Below, one piece after another: positions 38,029 to 48,119 of a stretch of 64,000 bases of DNA. The notes under the pieces are model-generated. The model was given only the letters and a program-made list of their open reading frames with translations. It was not told the origin of the DNA and searched no databases. The stretch's first letter is position 1, and every line of letters begins with the position of its first letter. The position numbers and the translations under genes are program-made. The DNA is from Serpula lacrymans var. lacrymans S7.9 (Eukaryota; Basidiomycota; Agaricomycetes; Boletales; Serpulaceae), in NCBI RefSeq assembly GCF_000218685.1, contig NW_006763298.1, forward strand, positions 630,049 through 694,048. The letters are read 5' to 3'.

Positions 38029-38366
38029 TATCAAACCTCAGGTCTCAGTCCCAGTCAAAAGTGACAAGAGGCTGTGAGTAGTATGTAGAGGCTGTGAGTG
38101 TGAAGTAAACGCGGATAGTGCATGAATGCGCTACCAAATACAATTGGTTGTGACCAAACATAATGACACATGCTTGATCCGTTTTCGACTTGTTTCGTTT
38201 CGTTTTCCAGCTTCGTCCATTGGTATTCTGGCAGCAAAGCTAGCAAAGCACACAAAGCACATAGCTCTGTATGCTTTACTAGCTTTGCTTCCTCTCTGTG
38301 ATATCCCTTCCTGTGATACCCTTCCCTCCCTTCGAGCTTTCTCTATCGATCAAGGCAACATCTACC

Positions 38367-38563
38367 TGACAAATTATGACATTTGTTTATAGTGTGAGAA
38401 AACATGCATTGGCCAGGGCTTGAACCTGGGACTCCAGCTTTCATGGTCTGGTGCTTTACCAACTAAGCTACCAAGGCGTACTTGGAAAGCATACTGATTG
38501 GTTGCATGCCCAGAAGGTCCAGAATCACTGTACACGGGTGCGGATCCCATTGTGTTGTGATAC
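38367..38563 (+). repeat. Left inverted-repeat arm
   Basis: Matches the reverse complement of 39556-39752 almost base for base, from TGACAAATTATGACATTTGT to GGATCCCATTGTGTTGTGAT. Contains a tRNA-like sequence on the minus strand. Confidence 0.8.
38406..38477 (-). tRNA. tRNA-like sequence in left arm (CAT in anticodon position)
   Basis: A 72-nt stretch with a perfect Pol III A box (TAGCTTAGTTGG), a B box (GGTTCAAGCCC), a T arm CCAGG/CCTGG, a D arm GCTT/AAGC and a 7-bp acceptor with one mismatch. The anticodon stem has one mismatch and an 8-nt loop containing CAT, so it is probably not a functional tRNA but a tRNA-derived sequence. Its mirror copy lies at 39641-39712. Confidence 0.4.
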
Positions 38564-38569
38564 TACCTT

Positions 38570-39240
38570 CAATATGGCAAAAGAGTATCTTTGTGACTGC
38601 CAAAGACACTGCAAGGGCGTTCTCACAAAGGTTTCTTGGGGCACTTTTCACTGGCACGAGAAGTTCCGCAAATACGAGGGAACTGCCATCCCACCTTCAC
38701 TGCGAGAGCTATGAGAAGAAGCTGGCATCGCACTGAAAGCTCGTGCTCCGCCTTGTAAACGTCGCAAGGCTCGCACAGCTGGCACTCTGTCCCGAAGGAC
38801 CACCCCTATCTCCCCAGATACACCAGACGGCCAACAGCATGAGCAGCTTCGGGTGGTCTCTTCCAAACTGCTCCGGATGAGATCAATGATGATTTTGATT
38901 TTGGCTACTTTTCGGTGCGTAAAGTCATACATACACCTTGTTAACTATCCCTAATCCACACAGCAGCCGAGCGAGCACACCACACCCACCCCCAAACCAG
39001 CCATTCCCAGCACTGTGCCATCTGCAACAATAGGTTCCGGGCACTATCGTATGACCATAGGCGAGGAAGATGATGAAACTGATGAAGAAACAGGTCGCCA
39101 CCCCCATCTGCACCGGAAGGTGAGACCAGCAAAGACTAGAGTACAAATGCAACATGGCTTTTCCACTGCACAGTGCGATACTGTGTCTCTCCCTCCTTCC
39201 TCTTTACACTACCAATATCCTGCAAGACCTATCAACTAAT
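38570..39240 (+). pseudogene. KDZ-type transposase N-terminal fragment
   Basis: Between the inverted-repeat arms. The reading begins NMAKEYLCDCQRHCKGVLTK, VSWGTFHWHEKFRKYE, resembling the Cys-rich and TFxxHxxYR opening of Plavaka/KDZ transposases. A stop follows after SLREL (38712-38714), in-frame sequence continues, and a likely intron near 38935-38965 leads to an acidic stretch (IGEEDDETDEETG) before a stop at about 39238. The catalytic core is missing. The assignment rests on a short motif and is tentative. Confidence 0.45.
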
Positions 39241-39555
39241 CATTAATCCACCGTGTTATCTCTTCCCTGTCTTTTTGCATGTCTTAGCTCTCGTCGCTAG
39301 CTAGTTTTTTTGATGTACACTCTCGTTTTTACTATTACCAGCAATCCAGTCATTTTTAAGCGTCTCTAGCAGACTCTAAGTAGCTCTACTGACAACTATT
39401 TACGAAAGTGTGAAATTAGAGGCTCTTAGAGGCCTTTGATCTGGTTGTATATTGATAGCTCTCTTGTAGAGTCTCGTCGAGATTTTGGCTGTGAATTAGT
39501 GGCTTATAAAGGCAAAATTTACTACTACTAGGTTCCTCTACCTGCCACTCACAGC

Positions 39556-39752
39556 TATCACAACACAATGGGATCCGCACCCGTGTACAGTGATTCTGGA
39601 CCTTCTGGGCATGCAACCAATCAGTATGCTTTCCAAGTATGCCTTGGTAGCTTAGTTGGTAAAGCACCAGACCATGAAAGCTGGAGTCCCAGGTTCAAGC
39701 CCTGGCCAATGCATGTTTTCTCATACTATAAACAAATGTCATAATTTGTCAA
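39556..39752 (-). repeat. Right inverted-repeat arm
   Basis: Reverse complement of the left arm. It carries the same tRNA-like sequence on the plus strand and continues without interruption into the outer block at 39753-39790. Confidence 0.8.
39641..39712 (+). tRNA. tRNA-like sequence in right arm (CAT in anticodon position)
   Basis: Same sequence and folding as the left-arm copy, in opposite orientation. The A and B boxes are spaced as in a tRNA gene, so Pol III transcription outward from the element is possible. Imperfect anticodon stem and acceptor make a working tRNA unlikely. Confidence 0.4.
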
Positions 39753-39790
39753 CAGCTTCTTGTCACTTTTGACTGAGTCTCAGGACTCAG

Positions 39791-40105
39791 TCATTGTTCT
39801 TTAACACTAAGTCTGTTGTACAGTTCTATAGGTTATGAGCCCCTGGGAATAATCATCCCTAGCGGCACTTTCAAGACACTCTCAAGTCTTACAGATGGGG
39901 TTTTTATGTTAGCAATAACCCATCTGAAAGATCACCTCTCTGAAGAGGGTCCCCTAAATCCCAATATATTTTTCAATCCTCAAATTGTTTCAATGATTTA
40001 CATAAATATATGTGGAGAATATCTCCATATTACAATGATCAGTGCTATAATACACCAAAATTGTGCCCTCTTTGTGTGTCTTTGAGCCTTGTGGGAGGCT
40101 CTTTC
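39791..40105. other. Unassigned repeat-rich spacer
   Basis: AT-rich spacer with two small hairpins: AGATGGGG...CCCATCT near 39893-39925, and GTGGAGA...TCTCCA near 40012-40028. No coding signal recognised. Confidence 0.35.
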
Positions 40106-40519
40106 TGTAACAACCAAGAGTTAGTTACTCTGGCGCACAACTAGAACAAACTATAAAGGTAGTGATGAGGGAGTGGTTACCCCTTAGGTAGGACCGAGTT
40201 AGTTGTGGGTATACAACAGGAGGACTCGCTAAAGAGTCTCCTGGATCTATTGAGGTATATATACTACTACAGGTTGTTTGTACATGTTGTACTATACAGT
40301 TGATAAAGCAGTGGCTGATGATGTCAGAGGGCGCAGCCCGTGTAACCAGCTCCACTGTGTGAGAGACTTGTGGCTAAAATGAGAATAAAGGCAGTGTAGC
40401 GCGAGAAGGTGGAGTTTGAACAAAATGGAAAGTGCTGCATGGCACAATGTGTGAAAATTACAGTATAAAGTTAAAGAGGAGAATGAAAATTAAAGGTCTG
40501 AAAATTGTGTATCGTAACA
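40106..40519 (+). repeat. Solo LTR, family A, copy 1
   Basis: Begins TGTAACAACCAAGAG and ends ATCGTAACA (TG...CA). Closely matches the reverse-oriented copy at 51532-51930 along its length. Flanked by CTTTC and CTTCC, an imperfect 5-bp target duplication. No internal region is attached, so it is a solo LTR. Confidence 0.82.
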
Positions 40520-41141
40520 CTTCCGGGCCTCATTGTGAGCCTCCCCATCACCATATCAAAGAAAGGTATCCCAAATAGGGACACTTGCTGTCCTTTATGG
40601 TAAGATAGTGCACTGCTGCCCCAAAACATATCTGCTCTTGTAAATGCTAATATAACCTCTATCCTAAAGGAAATCTATTTTACTGCCCTACTTACTATTT
40701 GTCAGGCTAATTTATGTAGACCATGTGGAGCCAGCATATTTATTACTATTCTCATTGAATATAGGATTAATTTTCATTGGAAATAGATTGTATATTTTAC
40801 AGTTCACAATTCTCAGCCACTCTCTTTTGTTCTCTGCTTTTGTCATATCCATACCACAGGCTATGGTTTCTGGACCTCCAAACAGTCAGGAGACCCCAAG
40901 TCTGAACTCCCAAATTCTTGGTATTCTCAGAATTATGCCCGTCATGCTCTGCCATTTGGCATAGCCCTGTACCTTGCTTCCACATGGTACTCTGCATATC
41001 CCCTCCAATTCTACTGCTCTGGACTTCTAGTCCACCATATGCTTTCCTCCGCATATTTTCATATTCCTTATGGATTCCGTAGTCAGACCTTATGGTACAC
41101 TCCCCTCACATACAATTCCTCCTCACTAGATAGTTGTCTGC
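40520..41141. other. Unassigned spacer
   Basis: 622 bp between a solo LTR and a family C repeat. One plus-strand stretch (40725-40964) is hydrophobic but resembles no family. Probably old repeat debris. Confidence 0.35.
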
Positions 41142-42427
41142 TGTCATGCACCAAAGTTGATTGGTAGCATGGACAGGTGTCAATAATGAAGTGAATATTC
41201 AAAAGACTCACCTTTGCGCCACACAGGCACAGTGCCAAGTGGAATAGTAATTAATATTGCCTTTTTCAAACTTGTTGCTGATCAGCACCCACCTGTATTA
41301 GGTAATCAAGTTGTGCTCACCTTTGCTTTCTATTTGGTACTTTCCGTGTTTCAGCATTTCAGAAATATTTTGCGTCGTCACTGGCTACACATTGCATTGC
41401 ACCCACACTTTTATCATTTCCCTTACTCCCCTTCCTTTACCTAGCCCCACCATGGGCCCTCTCCTTTCCTTTATCTTCTCACCAGATGGCCATTTTTGGA
41501 TACCTATTCTAGTCCACTTCCTTATCACCTCCACCCTCCTCCTACTCATCATCCTTGCACCTTCTCCACACCTGATGTCACCACTTTCCATCCGCTTCTG
41601 TTGCTAATCTGTCAACCACCACGTGCCACTGCTAATATCAGCAAAGCCCCAGTGGCCAGTCCAAATTGGGCAGCTGGTCCATCTTCATGGTATCAATCTT
41701 CCATTACATACTATTCAATTATTGGCTGCTTGTCCCTCCTGGTTGGAATGCGGGTGGGTAGTTTTGAGTTGGAAAAGGTCCATCCTCTTGCGTTGCCCAT
41801 GTATATTGCCATCCCATTCATTTGGGTACATTTATCCTTTGTCCATTGTCTTCAGTACAGCTACACTTACCACACGCTGCCTGGGACACATCTGTTCCAG
41901 ATTGGAACTACTCCTCTTCCTCCCTCATTTGACTAGGTGGTCCAATATAACCAGACCATTGGTAAGGCCATAAAAGTGTCCAATTTGGACTAGGTGGTGG
42001 ACCAGTGGCTTCAGTTCCTTTTTTTCAGCAGAACATTCATTTGCAATGTAATCATTTTTGATTTTTGAATCACTTTTATAGACACATATTTCTTTAGAAT
42101 GCCTGACTGATAACAAGGGAACTTTGTTGATACTGATATTATTTTTGCCTTGCCTTTTTTTTACTGCATCTTCCCATGATATCATAATTTTTTTGTTCTC
42201 TTTCTGCTATTGGACTTTATTTTATGGCTGTACAAACCTGTGATATTACCTACACAGCATTCATTATTCTATCCCTTTCTTTCCCTTATTTTAACAATCT
42301 TATCCTGTACTACCTACACCAGATTTGTCAGCATATATTCCTTCCTTCCTGTTCTTTCTCATTCTTTTTGCACAGCTATACTGTGCATAGCCTTCTTTTT
42401 TTTTGTTAGAATATACAATCCATACCA
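41142..42427 (-). repeat. Family C long LTR-like repeat, copy 3 (diverged, cut)
   Basis: Reverse-oriented and clearly diverged relative of the repeats at 45886-47685 and 60843-62650. It starts TGTCATGCACCAAAGTTGAT and follows the same order of blocks, including the stretch that is an ORF in the other two copies; here stops and frameshifts break it. Similarity fades near 42400, where the DDE transposon begins, which suggests the transposon landed inside this copy. Confidence 0.7.
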
Positions 42428-42429
42428 TA

Positions 42430-42467
42430 CTGTTATTAACTGTTAGTTTGGATGGGGGGGGGGCTAT
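42430..42467 (+). repeat. Left terminal inverted repeat of the DDE transposon
   Basis: Pairs with 53032-53064 plus 59966-59967 on the opposite strand. Contains a long G run ending in GGGCTAT. Confidence 0.78.
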
Positions 42468-42734
42468 TCGGATGTCACAGGAGCCGTGTTAAAACCCTGC
42501 TTGGCACTATCAAGAGCAGAAAATTTGATTAAGTCCCCAGCTCAGTAGTAGTAGGAATTGAAGTAGAAAATTGTAATAGAATATATCAACTTTTTATCAC
42601 ACAAAATTTGAGAAAAGCACATGTATTGATGGAGAACTATATACAAATTTATAACCACATACGGCCTTGAGGATCATTTGGACTGTAATAAATGGTACCG
42701 GGCTTGTTGTTTGGACCTGGAAAAATGTCAGAAC

Positions 42735-43181
42735 TCAGGGGGGTGCATGGGAGGACATGTATGAGGAGGGGTATTGCTGAGTAATTTGGGGGGGCTGGGG
42801 GGAGTATGCATGCAAGTACACCACAGATTGTGCTGAGGGGAAAGTGGGAGAGTGGGGTGAAGGCAAAGAGATGGCAGAAGAAGAGCTGGACCCACTTGCA
42901 GAGGAAGACATATTTGAGGCACAATGGCCAAATAATCCAGCAAAGTGAGGCTGGCCTGCCAGCTCCCTGTGCTCATCCAGGTATATCTTAATCCTAGTGA
43001 GGAGTTCCTTGACCGAGTTCCTTGACCGTCCCAGTGGTTGACAGTTGCAGGGCCCCAGCATCTGTGATGAGATCGTCCTTGCGTTTGTAAGATAACAGGG
43101 GCTTCTCAAAATTCTTCGACACAGTATCCTTGTGAATGTGTGCAGTATGGACGGCCTCATCCACGACCTTCTGTGCATCAC
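42735..43181 (-). pseudogene. C-terminal region of the DDE transposon, unassigned
   Basis: Open minus-strand stretch between the transposase stop and the left TIR. It is Ser/Pro-rich with no recognised domain. It may be a last exon of the transposase or a second small protein; not resolved. Confidence 0.3.
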
Positions 43182-43521
43182 TTGCTGCCCTCTCCTTTGC
43201 CTTCTTGCTGCGCTTGGCCTCTTCCTGATTAAAATGTGCCTTTAAAGGCAGGTGAGTAACAAACTGAGCCTTGATTTTTTCTGTCCCTCACTGCTTCTTC
43301 TGAATCACCACTCCCAGCTGCTTGCATGTTTCCTCAACCACATGGGAGATGATAGTGCAATGGGCATTTGCGGTGTCTCTTTTTGCCTGCACCCAGCCTA
43401 AATCCTCCTCTAGCTTCTGGCATGTAGCCAGAAGCTGTGCTTGGTCTTGCTCAATAAGATTGAGCTGTGTTTGGGTTGAAACAAGCTTGGTGAGAAGTTT
43501 TTGGTGAGTTTTTCTTTGATC

Positions 43522-44649
43522 TTATTCAACGCTAACCATTTGCCAATCTGTAAACACTATGTTCAATGACCGCAGAGAGGAGGAGGAGCTCATATAATAT
43601 TGGCGCTGATGTCCTCTGCCGGACAAAGAGAGAGTGCATGGATGAACAACCTCAGAAGGCGTTGGAAAGGGGAGGATGTCCTGCCCAAGTTGAGAGGGAG
43701 ATGGAGATGGAGCCATCACTGGACCAGGTTGATAGACTTGACCAAAATCTCCTGGGAGATCGAGGCCAGCAATGTGTGAAAGTGAGGAGGGAAGTGGGGA
43801 GGGGGAGCAACCTGGAGATGGGCAAGCAATGCGTGAAAGCAAGGAGGGAAGTGGGGAGGGAAGTGGGGAGGGGGAGCAACCTGGAGATGGGCAAGAAGAT
43901 GGCTCTACAGAGTGTGCAGGTGATTCTGACAGGCGGGGCCATTTTATCAGCTCAAGAGGGAGGTCAGATTGAGTGGAGGAGCTGAGGGAGGGAGAGGGGA
44001 AGAGGATACCATCCTCTTTTTCATCTTCTCCATTGTCTTCTTCATCCTCATCTCCATCCTCATCCTTGTTTTCTTCATCTCCATCCTTGTCCTTGTCCTC
44101 ATCATCAATCTCATCCTCATCCTCACTAATTCTACCCACTGACTCGTCCATCTCATTGCTGCTGTCGGAGGGATGATAGGACTCGTTGCTTGACATGGTG
44201 ATATTGGGATAGGACTCAGGGAAGTGTGCATAGGTTGAGGTTGCATGGCTCAGGGCAAAGTTGTCATCAGTAAATATATTTGGGTTGAAAGGGTAAATCC
44301 CCGTCTGTTTGAAGGCCGTGCAGATGAGTTCTGGCGTGACAACAGTGTGAACTTTCATGTACTCATGTACAACATTATACCTGTCAATAAGAATCCCATC
44401 AAGAGCAAGTTGGCTGGTGTGAGTAGCCCACTTCCTTTGAACTGGCAAGAAGACAACAACATCAAGAGGCTGCAATTTATGCGTAGTTTTTGAGGGGAAA
44501 CAAAAAATAATGATATTGTGGTTGTAGGCAATTTTTTGGGTGGTGGGTTGTTCATGCAAGCTATGGCCGTCAAGGGTCAGTACAATAGGTTTGTTGTTGA
44601 CACAGCAAGGGCTGGCTTCAGGAATAAACACATCACTGAACCATCTCTC
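43522..44649 (-). pseudogene. DDE transposase, C-terminal part
   Basis: Carries the second half of a DDE_1 (pogo/Fot1) catalytic domain: RWFSDVFIPEASPC, IVLTLDGHSLHEQ (second catalytic Asp and the following His) and KTTHKLQPLDVVVF (TTHxLQPLD motif). ELICTAFKQTGIYPFNP is the usual sequence at the end of the domain. A long acidic and then Ser/Pro-rich tail follows, including a short tandem repeat. The N-terminal part lies 6.8 kb away at 51423-52762, separated by Gypsy element B, which inserted between the codons for DICE and RWFSD. Confidence 0.82.
43775..43890 (+). repeat. Short tandem repeat inside transposase tail
   Basis: Two to three copies of a block containing AGGGAAGTGGGGAGG and GAGCAACCTGGAGATGG. 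On the coding strand it repeats CPSPGCSPSPLPS-like units. Confidence 0.65.
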
Positions 44650-44960
44650 TGTTACGCATGAAGTGCTTAACAAAGTCTGAGGGTTCGTTGAGGTTTCAAA
44701 GACACTTATCTGAAGACAAGTTTGAGAATGTAGTTCTGAATAGAGTTCTTTACAAGCATATTTATAGGAGATAGAATTGGTGATAGGAGTTAGGTCCTAT
44801 CCAGGGTCTGTCTGTCCATTGAGGACTGAGTACTATACAAAGTAATGCGACTGCAAAGAGAACAGAAATATATGTGAAGGAAATGAGTCATCGGTCTGAT
44901 GGTATAACCAATGAGTAAAGGAAAATGAGTAGTCCGTAAAAGAGAATAGAAATTGTAACA
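44650..44960 (-). repeat. 3' LTR of element B
   Basis: 311 bp, TGTTACGCATGAAG to AATTGTAACA in plus orientation. Lacks about 95 bp present in the 5' LTR (from after GTTCTTT to TACAAGCAT). Confidence 0.85.
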
Positions 44961-44984
44961 TTACCCCCTTACTTGCTCCGAGTT

Positions 44985-45885
44985 TCACCAAAATTTGGTA
45001 CCTTCGCCATCCATGTTGTAACTATCATCGTAGCTGACATCTCCATGTAACCCCTCCATTAGAATCCTATGTTTGTTTTCCCTACGAATAGGACACCAGT
45101 TGAAACTATGTCCTGGTGTACAATGGTCGCAGTCGGGGCAGTAGTAGGCTTTGCAGTAATATGTGCAATGATCACTCCAACCGCAGTTTTGGCAGTAAGG
45201 AGCGTTGTTGTGAACACCTTGGTGTTATTTTTGTCTGGTGTTGGACGAGGTGTTGGATTGGGGAGTAGGGGGATCATCATCTCCCAAGTCATATGTTCCT
45301 GCGTACAACTGGTTGATCATGTCGGCATCATCTATGTTGATTGGATTAGAGGGAGAGCCCACCTCAGGCCTGTGCGTTGCGCCAGGTGGACTGTCTTTTG
45401 GACTTTTTGATGTACAAGATTGTCATTTTGATGGAGTTCTGCTGGTAGGGATCTGGAGTATCACTTCTTGCCGGCCATGTCGGGCTCCTTGTCGGTTTGT
45501 CAGACAACATGTTTGGGTGTTTGGTACTGGTTGAGGTGAAGGCAACTGGGGTGGATGTGGTTTTGGGTTCAACCCAGTGGAATGGGGACTGGAGGGGCTC
45601 GACTCTTGCGAGATCAGGCTGGTTGGGATGGTGGGACTGCACTTTTCCGCTAACTGGGTGGGCGAAGGTTGTTGGGTGACAATGTGGTAAGTGCGCTCTG
45701 GGGTAACACTGGTCCAATCTGGGTACAACAGGGACCGGTGGGACAAACCGGGTGGAGGAGTACTTGTACAACCGTCTTGCTCTATCTGCGTGCACGCTTC
45801 TGTTAGCAAGGTCCTCCCGCCTAATTCAAAATATGCCCTTGCTGCGTCCGTCTGCCCACTCGAGGAGTTCATCCTCAAGTGTTGT
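44985..45885 (-). pseudogene. Element B Pol C-terminal tail, cysteine-rich
   Basis: One frame of about 300 codons with two in-frame stops (TGA 45425-45423 and a TAA near 45227). It begins just after the chromodomain, where a family C repeat is inserted, with MNSSSGQTDAARAYFELGG, which could be the end of the chromodomain helix. A Pro/Ser-rich segment follows, then an acidic patch and a Cys/His cluster (CQNCGWSDHCTYYC, then YYCPDCDHCTPGHSFNWC). The stop at 44987-44985 lies just before the purine tract. The cluster looks zinc-binding, but I know no named domain for it. It could instead be a separate third ORF. Confidence 0.55.
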
Positions 45886-47685
45886 TGTCGATGATGAGAA
45901 CTGCAGTTAGAAAACCACACACAAAACAAACTAACACACAATCCTCCCAGATTCCACGGAACTTGTTTATGGGCTTTGCCTCCTAGAACAGTGGAGTGGT
46001 CTGGTTGTTCGTGGGGTGGTACATATAAAGATCCTTCAAAGTAAAACCCAGAGGTGTATGAGTGTGGGTTTTGAGGAGGAGGGATAGTTGAATTTATAGA
46101 AGGATAGGGGCTTGGTGACGAGTATAGACGAGCACTACCTTGCTAATCGTAGCACAAGGTAGGTTTGAGAACAACAATATGACGAGGTTCCCAGTGATAG
46201 CAGGCTCCTGACGCACAAACTGTAGTGCTCAGAAGGACTCTAATCGAAGGGGATAACAATGACTTCAAAAGTGGGAAGTGACGATGACAGCAGTTGACAG
46301 TGGTAGAAGTGGGAAGTGTTGTGACCACACTGGATCACAAGTAGCAGAGAGTAATGAACTTGAGATTAGAGAAGAAGTCTGGATTGGAGTTCTTGTTGTT
46401 TTACAAGGTAAAATACAGGGGTTTATATAGTAAAAGAAAAGTAGGCTATGCACAGTATAGCTATGCAAAAAGAATGAGAAAGAATATGAAGGAAGGAATG
46501 TATGCTGACGAATCCTGCGTAGGTAGTACAGGATAAGATTGTCAAAAAAAAGGAAAAGAAAGGGATAGAACAATAAATGCTGTGAGTAATGTCACAGGTT
46601 TGTACAGCCATAAAGTAAAGTCCAATAGCAAAAAGAGAGCAGGAAAATCATGATGTCATGGGAAGATGCAGTAAAAAAAGGCAAGGCAAAACACTATCAG
46701 TATCAACACAGTTCCTTTATTGTCAGTCAGGCATTCTAAAAAGTATGTGTCCATAAAAATGATTCAAAATTCAAAAATAATTGCACTGTAAATGAATGTT
46801 CTGCTGAAGAAAAAGAAACTGGAGCCACCGGTCCACCACCTAGTCCAAATCTGACAGTTCCATGGCCTTACCAATGGACTGGTTGTGTTGGACCACCTGA
46901 TCAAACGAGGGAGGGAGAGGAGTAGTTCCAATTTGGAACAAGTGAGTCCCAGGCAGCATGTGATAGGTGTAGCTGTAGCGAAGACGATGGACAAAAGATA
47001 AGTGTACCCAAGTGAATGGGACAGCGATGAACATGGGCGACACAAGGGGATGAACCTTCTCCAGCTCAAAAACTACCCACCCACGCTCCAACCAGGCGAG
47101 ATGAGCGACCGATGTTTTGATAGTATATAATGGTAGATCGACGTCATAAAGATGGACCTGTTGCCCTATTTGAACCGGCCGCTGGGGCTTTGCTGATATC
47201 AGCAGTGGCACGTGGTAGTCAACGGATCGGCGACGGAAGCGGATAGAAAGTGGTGACATCAGAAATGGTGGGGGTGCAAATAAGATGAGGAGGAGGAGGG
47301 TGGAGGTGACGGAAAAGTGGATTAGAATGGGGATCCAGAAACGACTGTCAGGTGAGAATAAAAAGGAGAGGAAGGGGCCCATGGTGGGGCTAGGCAAAGG
47401 AAGGGGAGTAAGGGAAACGACAAAAGCGAGGGTGCAATGCAATGTGTAGCCAGTGGCGACGCAAAAATTTGCCGAAATGCGGAAAGTACCGAATGGAAAA
47501 GCAAAGGTGAGCGTGACTGGATTGCCTAATAGAGGTGGTGCTGATCAGCCACAAGTTTGAAACAGGCAATATTAATTACTATTCCACGTGGCACTGTGCC
47601 TGTGTGGCGCAAAGGTGAGTCTTTTTGAATATTTGCTTCGTTATTGACACCTGTCCATGCTACCAATCAACTTTGGTGCATGACA
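45886..47685 (-). repeat. Family C long LTR-like repeat, copy 1
   Basis: 1800 bp, TGTCGATGATGAGAAC to GGTGCATGACA on the plus strand, so TG...CA. Nearly identical to 60843-62650. On the minus strand it has an ORF first, then a TATA-like CTATATAAAC at about 46416-46425, as if the ORF lies in a U3 region. Inserted in the chromodomain of element B after the codons for SWEP. Flanks GTTGT and CCGGT do not match. Confidence 0.75.
46840..47442 (-). CDS. ORF in family C repeat, copy 1
   Basis: 200 codons, starting MHCTLAFVVSLTPLPLPSP, with a hydrophobic segment (ILIHFSVTSTLLLLILFAPP) about 40-60 residues in and a hydrophilic remainder ending GKAMELSDLD. The same peptide, residue for residue, is encoded at 61805-62407. 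No known domain. The intact frame in two copies suggests it may be a real gene of the element, but two near-identical DNA copies would share a chance ORF as well. Confidence 0.4.
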   Translation of the reverse strand: MHCTLAFVVSLTPLPLPSPTMGPFLSFLFSPDSRFWIPILIHFSVTSTLLLLILFAPPPFLMSPLSIRFRRRSVDYHVPLLISAKPQRPVQIGQQVHLYDVDLPLYTIKTSVAHLAWLERGWVVFELEKVHPLVSPMFIAVPFTWVHLSFVHRLRYSYTYHMLPGTHLFQIGTTPLPPSFDQVVQHNQSIGKAMELSDLD

Positions 47686-47718
47686 CCGGTTCCCATGAGT
47701 TTTCAGAATGAGGGTAAT

Positions 47719-48119
47719 TGTAACGACCAAGAGTTATTTACTCTGGCGCACACAGGAACACACTATAAAGAAAATGATGGGGAGTGGTTACCCCTTAGGC
47801 TGCAGTGAGTTAGTTGTGCTAGACAACAGGAGGACTTGCTGAGTCCTTCCCCATGTATTGCTCTTGTATATATACTAAAATACATGAGGTACTGTACAGT
47901 TGTAAATAAAGTTCAAAGTCCGATGTCTAGCATGTGACCGGTCACATGATGAGTCTAGACACTGGTCAGGTGATATGTCACATAACTGGTCATGTGACTA
48001 TGAAAAGTTGAAAATGTAATGTAAAGTAAATGGTCACATGATTGGTCATGTGACTTGGAAAATAAAAGTAGAAGTACAAAAGTGAAGCGTAAGTAGATGC
48101 TGGTATGTCAATTGTAACA
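47719..48119 (+). repeat. Solo LTR, family A, copy 2
   Basis: 401 bp from TGTAACGACCAAGAG to AATTGTAACA with a perfect target duplication GTAAT (47714-47718 and 48120-48124). The first 170 bp match other family A copies; the rest differs and is rich in TCACATGA palindromes. Interrupts the chromodomain codons (WHHY before, PHSENSWEP after) of element B. Confidence 0.88.

Larger units (their letters stand above)
38041..39790. mobile_element. KDZ/Plavaka-like remnant with long inverted repeats
   Basis: A palindromic structure: the segment 38367-38563 is repeated in reverse at 39556-39752, and a further outer block (left 38041-38074, right 39753-39790, sharing CAGTCAAAAGTGACAAGA) continues the inverted repeat. 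The left arm is split by about 290 bp (38075-38366) absent from the right arm. The interior holds a fragment resembling the N terminus of KDZ-type transposases. No catalytic transposase domain is present, so this is non-autonomous or a deletion derivative. I could not find a convincing target-site duplication. Confidence 0.65.

Noticed and set aside
43566..43985. Plus-strand frame opposite the DDE transposase tail
   Set aside because: Antisense reading of the Ser/Pro-rich tandem repeat.
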